A stretch of 64,000 nucleotides of DNA from Rhipicephalus microplus. Lineage: Eukaryota; Arthropoda; Arachnida; Ixodida; Ixodidae. The notes below the pieces were generated by a model, which did no database searches, had not been told where the DNA came from, and saw only the letters and a program-made list of their open reading frames with translations. The stretch lies in the NCBI RefSeq assembly GCF_043290135.1, contig NC_134710.1, positions 317,201,616 to 317,265,615 of the forward strand, given 5' to 3'. The position numbers and the translations under genes are program-made. Positions 59,754 through 64,000 of this stretch are shown in pieces (positions within the stretch are counted from its first letter, which is position 1; every line of letters begins with the position of its first letter).

Positions 59754-61140
59754 ATGGATCTCGAGAAGTTAGTAGCTCTTGGTGACAAGATGGGTCTTTG
59801 TGGCGCCGAACTACGGAAGTGGGTCACTCAGAAGGAAAAAGAAGAAAAACAGAGGGCGAAAGAAGAAAAGGCCACTGAGCTGGAAAAAGAAAGGTTGGCG
59901 GTCGAAAGACCCAAAGCGGAAAAAGCAGCTGATTTTGAGACAGAGAGGTTGGCCGCTGAAATGGCGAAAGAAGAAAGAGAGGCAAAGGAGCGACAGCTGA
60001 AAGAAGAAAGAGAGCAGCAATTGAAGTTGGAGCTGCAGAGCGAAAAGTTGGCAGCCGACAGGGTGAGAGAAGAAAGAGAGGAAAAGGAGCGACAGCTGAA
60101 AGAAGAAAGAGAGGCAAAGGAGGGACAACTGAAAGAAGAAAAAGAGCAGCAATTGAAGTTGGAGCTGAAGAGAGAAAAGCTGGCAGCTGAAAGGGCAAAA
60201 GAAGAAAGAGAGGCAAAGGAGCGACAGCTGAAAGAAGAAAGAGAGGCAAAGGAGCGACAGCTGAAAGAAGAAAGAGAGGAAAGGGAACGGCAGTTGCAGC
60301 ACGAGATGGAACTCGAGCAGCTCCGTTTACAACAGCTAATTGAGACTCCCGTCCCAGCTTGAGTTGAAAGCAGTGAACGGGAAAATCATGGCTTCCGCTT
60401 GAACCCAAGCAAGCCTTTAGTAGCATTCGATGAAAGAAAGGACGACCTCGACGCGTACCTTCACAGATTTGAGACGATTGCAAGGAGCTAGAATTGGCCC
60501 GAACATCAATGGGAAGTGCTCTGAGTACTTGCTTGAGTGGTGAAGCGCTCAGTGTGTACGGTAGGCTGACGCCGACCAATGCAGCCAACTATGCAAAGGT
60601 GAAAGCTGCTTTACTGAAGCGATTCAGATTTACTGTGGAAGGATTCCGAGACAGCTTTTGGACAGGAAAGCCAGTTGATGATGAGACGGCTACGCAGTAC
60701 GCCACCCGACTTAGCCATTATTTCGACAGATGGCTTGAACTTTCAGAGACAGCGCAGGAGTACGATGAGCTTAGAGCGCTCCTTATTAGAGAGCAATTTC
60801 TCACCAGTTGCCACCCAAGCCTGTCGATGTACTTGAAAGAGACGAGAGCTACTTCACTTGAAGACATGCTTGAATTAGCTGATCAACTCTTGGAACCGCA
60901 AAGTGGCACTAATTTGGCCAGTGTCAAGAAGAAGTGTTCTGAAGATTCGAAGAAATCGACTCCCAAAGAAAAGAAGCATGCACTGGAGAGCGTTCCGCGA
61001 TGTTTTCTGTGTAATTGAGTAGTTCATCGCGCTAACAGCTGTCGAACTAACATTACGAGCCCTACGGTTGTAAAATGTTTCAAGTGTGGTCAGATCGGGC
61101 ACAAGGCAGACGCATGCCATAACGAAACATGTCAAACTCA
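59754..61140 (+). pseudogene. LTR-B gag with long charged coiled coil, broken
   Basis: From the ATG at 59754 (context ACCATGG; an in-frame ATG at 59721 precedes it) the product opens MDLEKLVALGDKMGL and runs into about 170 residues of Glu/Lys/Arg/Gln with recurrent KEEREAKERQLKEERE units, a long coiled coil. A stop at 60360 interrupts. A capsid-like region resumes with LVAFDERKDDLDAYLHRFET, then, after a stop and frameshift, 60494-61018 with LSGEALSVYGRL and LLKRFRFTVEGFRDSF, resembling a SCAN-like gag capsid domain. Two zinc knuckles follow: CFLCN...HRANSC, with a stop inside, and an intact CFKCGQIGHKADAC. At least three lesions prevent translation of full gag. Confidence 0.8.
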
Positions 61141-61153
61141 CCAAGTAGCCTGT

Positions 61154-61552
61154 GTGCAGGTGGCACCAAAATCAGATGATGATGACATTATCGACGAATG
61201 TGTAGAGCTGAAAAGTCGGAAGAAACTTCCCATTGTGGGAGCTGTATTGACAAAACGGCCAACCGGTGTAACGAAGGGAGTGCCAACGCTGCCTGGAAAA
61301 GTTGCGGGCAAGAAGGTAACGGTGTTAAGAGATACCGGTAGCACCACTGTTATTGTGCGGAGAAATTCGGTGGGGGAAATTGAGTCAACAGGCAAAACGA
61401 AACCGGTTCGCCTTATTGACAGTGCGGTTCGGATGATGCCCGAAGCAGAGATTGAGGTTGAAACCCCTGACTTCAGCGGGAAGGTTACCACCCTATGTAT
61501 GACGACCCCCCTGTACGACCTCAGTATCGGAAACATCGACGGGGCCGAATGA
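61154..61552 (+). pseudogene. LTR-B retropepsin-like protease region
   Basis: A frame of 132 codons in the gag-pol order, immediately after the zinc knuckle. LPGKVAGKKVTVLRDTGSTT contains the catalytic D-T-G of an aspartic protease, and VETPDFSGKVTTLC and YDLSIGNIDG follow as in related elements. It would process the polyprotein. The frame stops 40 bp before degenerate sequence leading to the truncated 3' LTR. RT is absent. Confidence 0.8.
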
Positions 61553-61683
61553 TCCAGAACGTTTGGGAGAAGACCCGAAGATGGAGCCCTCGCCGACACA
61601 GGGACCGCGAGATACAGTGGAGAAAAATCCCGTGAAAGATTTAAGTCGAGCCCAAGGTGAAGCCTGGGTGCAAGAGACAGGCG

Positions 61684-62679
61684 TCACAAGTCGCGGACGG
61701 CCCTCGTAATGTCTCGCTCTTTCCCTAGCCTTGACTGTGTTTCGCGCCGACGAAAGGATGACAATTTTCTGGAATCTAGCGCGGAAGGTATTCAAACGAG
61801 CATCGAAGAAGGGAGATCAGGAGAAGAAGGAATTGTGCGCCACAGTGCGTAGGGTGTTTCCGCCGTGTCGTCGGGGAAGCCTTTGGTCCTCATTGACAAC
61901 GGAGAAAAAGAAAGTTCGCGCCCGTGTGCGTATGCAGAAGATGAATGTTTTGCGCAAGTGTGCGTAGGGTCTTTCCGCCGTGTGGGCGGAGCGTTTGTCC
62001 TCAGTGACAAAGGAGGAGAAGAAGAGGATTTCCACCTGAGGGGTGAAGATTCGTGCTACAGGCAAGAGTGTGTCTCTACCACCAGCGAGCGAAGATGTGT
62101 GGCAACAGCTGCGCGTGGGAAACCGACGTGTTGCCGGCAAAGAAGTTTGGAGCTTGGAGAGCGGCCAATTGAAGACGCGAGGTTTCCTGGAAGAGAAACT
62201 TCAGGGGCAGCGGAACAACAACAGCGCTGGACTTTGAGTGAGCGATTCTCAGAAGAGTATCATTCAGACTTCAACGACTTTGAACTGAATAAGTTTTCGA
62301 ACTGTTTAGTCTTTATGTGTCTTGATTGGTTGAAACATGTGACTGCATTGTAGTGCGTATTGTTATTAGTGTCCGTTGTTTCGAGTATGGCTGGTTGTAC
62401 TGTGTAGTACGTTGTTTGATTGGCGACATATCGTATTCAACTAGTGTCGAGTGTGCATGATTGTGTATCGTTTTGATCTGCCATTATTGAGAATATAATT
62501 TTGTTTCGTTTATCAACTCTCAGCTTTGACTTGTTTTTTTGGTCACAGCCGGCGTCCGCTGGCGTGCCGAATAGGAACCTTCTAAAATGTCCACGCTTTC
62601 GTGATGCGGTTTGGGGGGCCGATATTTCGGTCTTTGGAATTAGCCCGGTGATCGCTCTCTAATAATGGGACCGATGACA
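61684..62679 (+). repeat. 3' LTR, family B, 5'-truncated
   Basis: It matches the 5' LTR from about its position 240 onward (GTCGCGGACGGCCCTCG) to the end (ACCGATGACA). About 240 bp of the beginning are missing. Base differences from the 5' LTR occur roughly every eight to ten bases by eye. Confidence 0.9.
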
Positions 62680-62870
62680 CCGGGTTCGATGCCGATCGTG
62701 GTAGTCGCAGTAAGACGGAGGCGAAACGGTAGAAGCCTGTGCACTGTGCGATATCAGTGCACCGTTAAAGAACATCAAATGGTCAGAATCTCTGTACATC
62801 TCCACTACGGTGACCCTCATAATAATATCATGGTTTTGGGACGTGAAACTCTAAATATTATAATTATGTG
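62680..62870 (+). repeat. SINE body, remainder of the copy split at 58311
   Basis: It starts with CCGGGTTCGATGCC and continues GGAGGCGAAACGGTAGAAGC, GCACCGTTAAAGAACATC and GGTTTTGGGACGTGAAACTC. It completes the SINE beginning near 58235 and pairs with 39872-39990 in the left arm. Confidence 0.85.
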
Positions 62871-63082
62871 TTCTTCTTTTGCTCCATATTCCAACTGATC
62901 AATCGTCACCTACACTCTTCGCAGGCACAAAAATACCCTTAGAGCCAATTTTCGGGTGCTATCGAGGCAAGCACCCAAATAAAGGGGTGCTTTTTTAAAT
63001 CGACCATTTACGGCTGGTAAAGGGTGTTGCAAAGGGTGCTTTACCGTAAAAGCCCACCGACAAGCCCACAGAGATAAAACAG

Positions 63083-64000
63083 GTGCTTAGACAGGAGTGT
63101 CCTCTGTCACCCATGTTATTCAGGAGGTATCTACAAAAATGAAGGTCAAATTATAGGGGAGTGACCTTGGATTCAACCTCTATTACGTCAAACAAGGAAA
63201 ACTCATTGAACAGGCACTACCAGCATTGATGTACGCAGATGATATTGTGCTAATGGCTGACAACAAGCAATATTGCAGAAGGAATGGGCATCTGCGTGAA
63301 TGAGGAAGATAGAGTATATTTCAGATTTTGTAAGAAAAAATCAGCAGTCATGATTTTTAGTGTTAATGAAGGTAGTGTTTTTAAAATGCAGGAGGTCACG
63401 CTAGAGGTAACAGATAAATAAAACATCTGGGCGTATGGATAAGCAATGGGACCGAGTACCTAATGCAACACAACGTATACATAACGACTAAAGGTAAGTT
63501 GAATGCAGCGGTGATGAAAAAAGAGCACTGTGGAATTACAGTAGGTATGAGGTTGGGAGAGGAATTTGGAAGAGGTCATGGGTCCTGGTCTGAGGTTCAG
63601 CAATGTGGTCTTGTGCACCAGAAGCTCAAGAAAAATTACAAATTAGGCAACGTGAAATAGGTACTCTTGCTTTAGGAGCTTACAGGAATACACCAAATCA
63701 GGGAGTGCAAGGTTATATGGGTTGGACACCATTTGAGGGCAGGGAAGCGAGCAGCAAGATAAAATTTGAGAAGCTATTGAGATAAATGGGGGAGAAGCGT
63801 TGGGTTAGGGAGGTTTTCAGCTACTTTTACATGAAGAATCTCTTTAGAAAATTGAGGCAATGAACCAGAAAATTGATGGGTAAATACTTGAAACAAAAAA
63901 GAACTATCGGGTATAAAGAAGGTGAAGGAAACGGAGACCGATATGTGGAGAATCGGCACGATTAAGAAGTCCGCACTAAAGATCTATCGAACTTTCAAGC
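63083..64000 (+). pseudogene. Decayed LINE reverse transcriptase (LINE-D), 3' part
   Basis: After the palindrome ends, the plus strand shows VLRQECPLSPMLF (RT motif B, usually GVRQGCPLSP). It then shows LGFNLYYVKQGKLIEQALPA and LMYADDIVLMADN (motif C with both catalytic Asp). Later, IGTLALGAYRNTPNQGVQGY and MGWTPFEGREASSKIKFEKL (63650-63780) come from the C-terminal part of the same ORF. Stops and frameshifts are frequent. It extends to the window edge. It belongs to a different LINE family from LINE-B and LINE-C: it shows no trace of their motif set. Confidence 0.78.

Larger units (their letters stand above)
58312..62679 (+). mobile_element. LTR-B retrotransposon, internally deleted
   Basis: A 4368-bp element with 5' LTR (58312-59550), gag (59754-61140), a protease region (61154-61552) and a 5'-truncated 3' LTR (61684-62679). 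It is flanked by a perfect 5-bp repeat CCGGG (58307-58311 and 62680-62684). RT, RNase H and integrase are missing, and about 240 bp at the start of the 3' LTR are gone, so one deletion probably removed pol through the beginning of the LTR. The target duplication shows that the outer ends are original. The two LTRs are visibly diverged, so the insertion is not recent. Family B also appears at 1129-1314 and 11833-12986. Confidence 0.93.

Noticed and set aside
59811..60588. 163- and 254-codon Leu/Phe-rich minus-strand frames
   Set aside because: Antisense shadows of the charged gag coiled coil; the codon pattern makes the reverse strand open by chance.

Overview
The window looks like a repeat-rich arthropod genome, most likely a hard (ixodid) tick. 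The evidence is several copies of a tRNA-derived SINE of the type known from ticks, LINE, Penelope and Ty3/gypsy fragments of tick-like character, GT-AG introns, long microsatellites and very low density of conventional exons. There is no sign of bacterial genes, operons, rRNA, a functional tRNA or CRISPR.

Layout. (1) 1-1314: the 3' end of a Ty3/gypsy element (integrase, polypurine tract, LTR) inserted into an LTR of a second family, called LTR-B here. (2) About 6.1-28.8 kb, minus strand: four well-formed exons encoding complement-control-protein (sushi/CCP) modules with compatible phases. They are probably parts of one large gene whose introns hold SINEs, a solo LTR-B copy (11833-12986, 5-bp target duplication), an old LINE (14.6-19.6 kb, minus) broken up by a 145-bp tandem array and a TATC/TGTC microsatellite, and a 5'-truncated LINE (22.9-24.0 kb). 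(3) 29-36 kb: SINE copies, two copies of a terminal-inverted-repeat (TIR) element, and a three-level nest: a SINE split by the TIR element, itself split by a Penelope-like element carrying a GIY-YIG endonuclease domain. (4) 36.6-37.0 kb: five copies of a 73-bp repeat. (5) 39.7-63.05 kb: a large imperfect palindrome. Its left arm is about 6.4 kb. Its right arm is about 5.8 kb once two later insertions are removed: a nearly full-length RNase-H-bearing LINE (51513-57153) and an internally deleted LTR-B retrotransposon (58312-62679, flanked by CCGGG). Each arm carries the same unidentified spliced (pseudo)gene pointing to the centre and a Penelope-like fragment pointing outward. The central spacer holds a third, partial copy of the inner module. 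(6) 63.08-64.0 kb: a decayed LINE reverse transcriptase.

Apart from the CCP exons, nearly everything recognisable is mobile DNA, and most element reading frames are broken. The most interesting object is the palindrome with its mirrored unknown gene. Target-site duplications, and the empty left-arm site for the LINE, let the order of events be read directly: the inverted duplication came first, then the LINE and LTR insertions into the right arm only. All similarity statements are by-eye comparisons within the window; no database search was possible.
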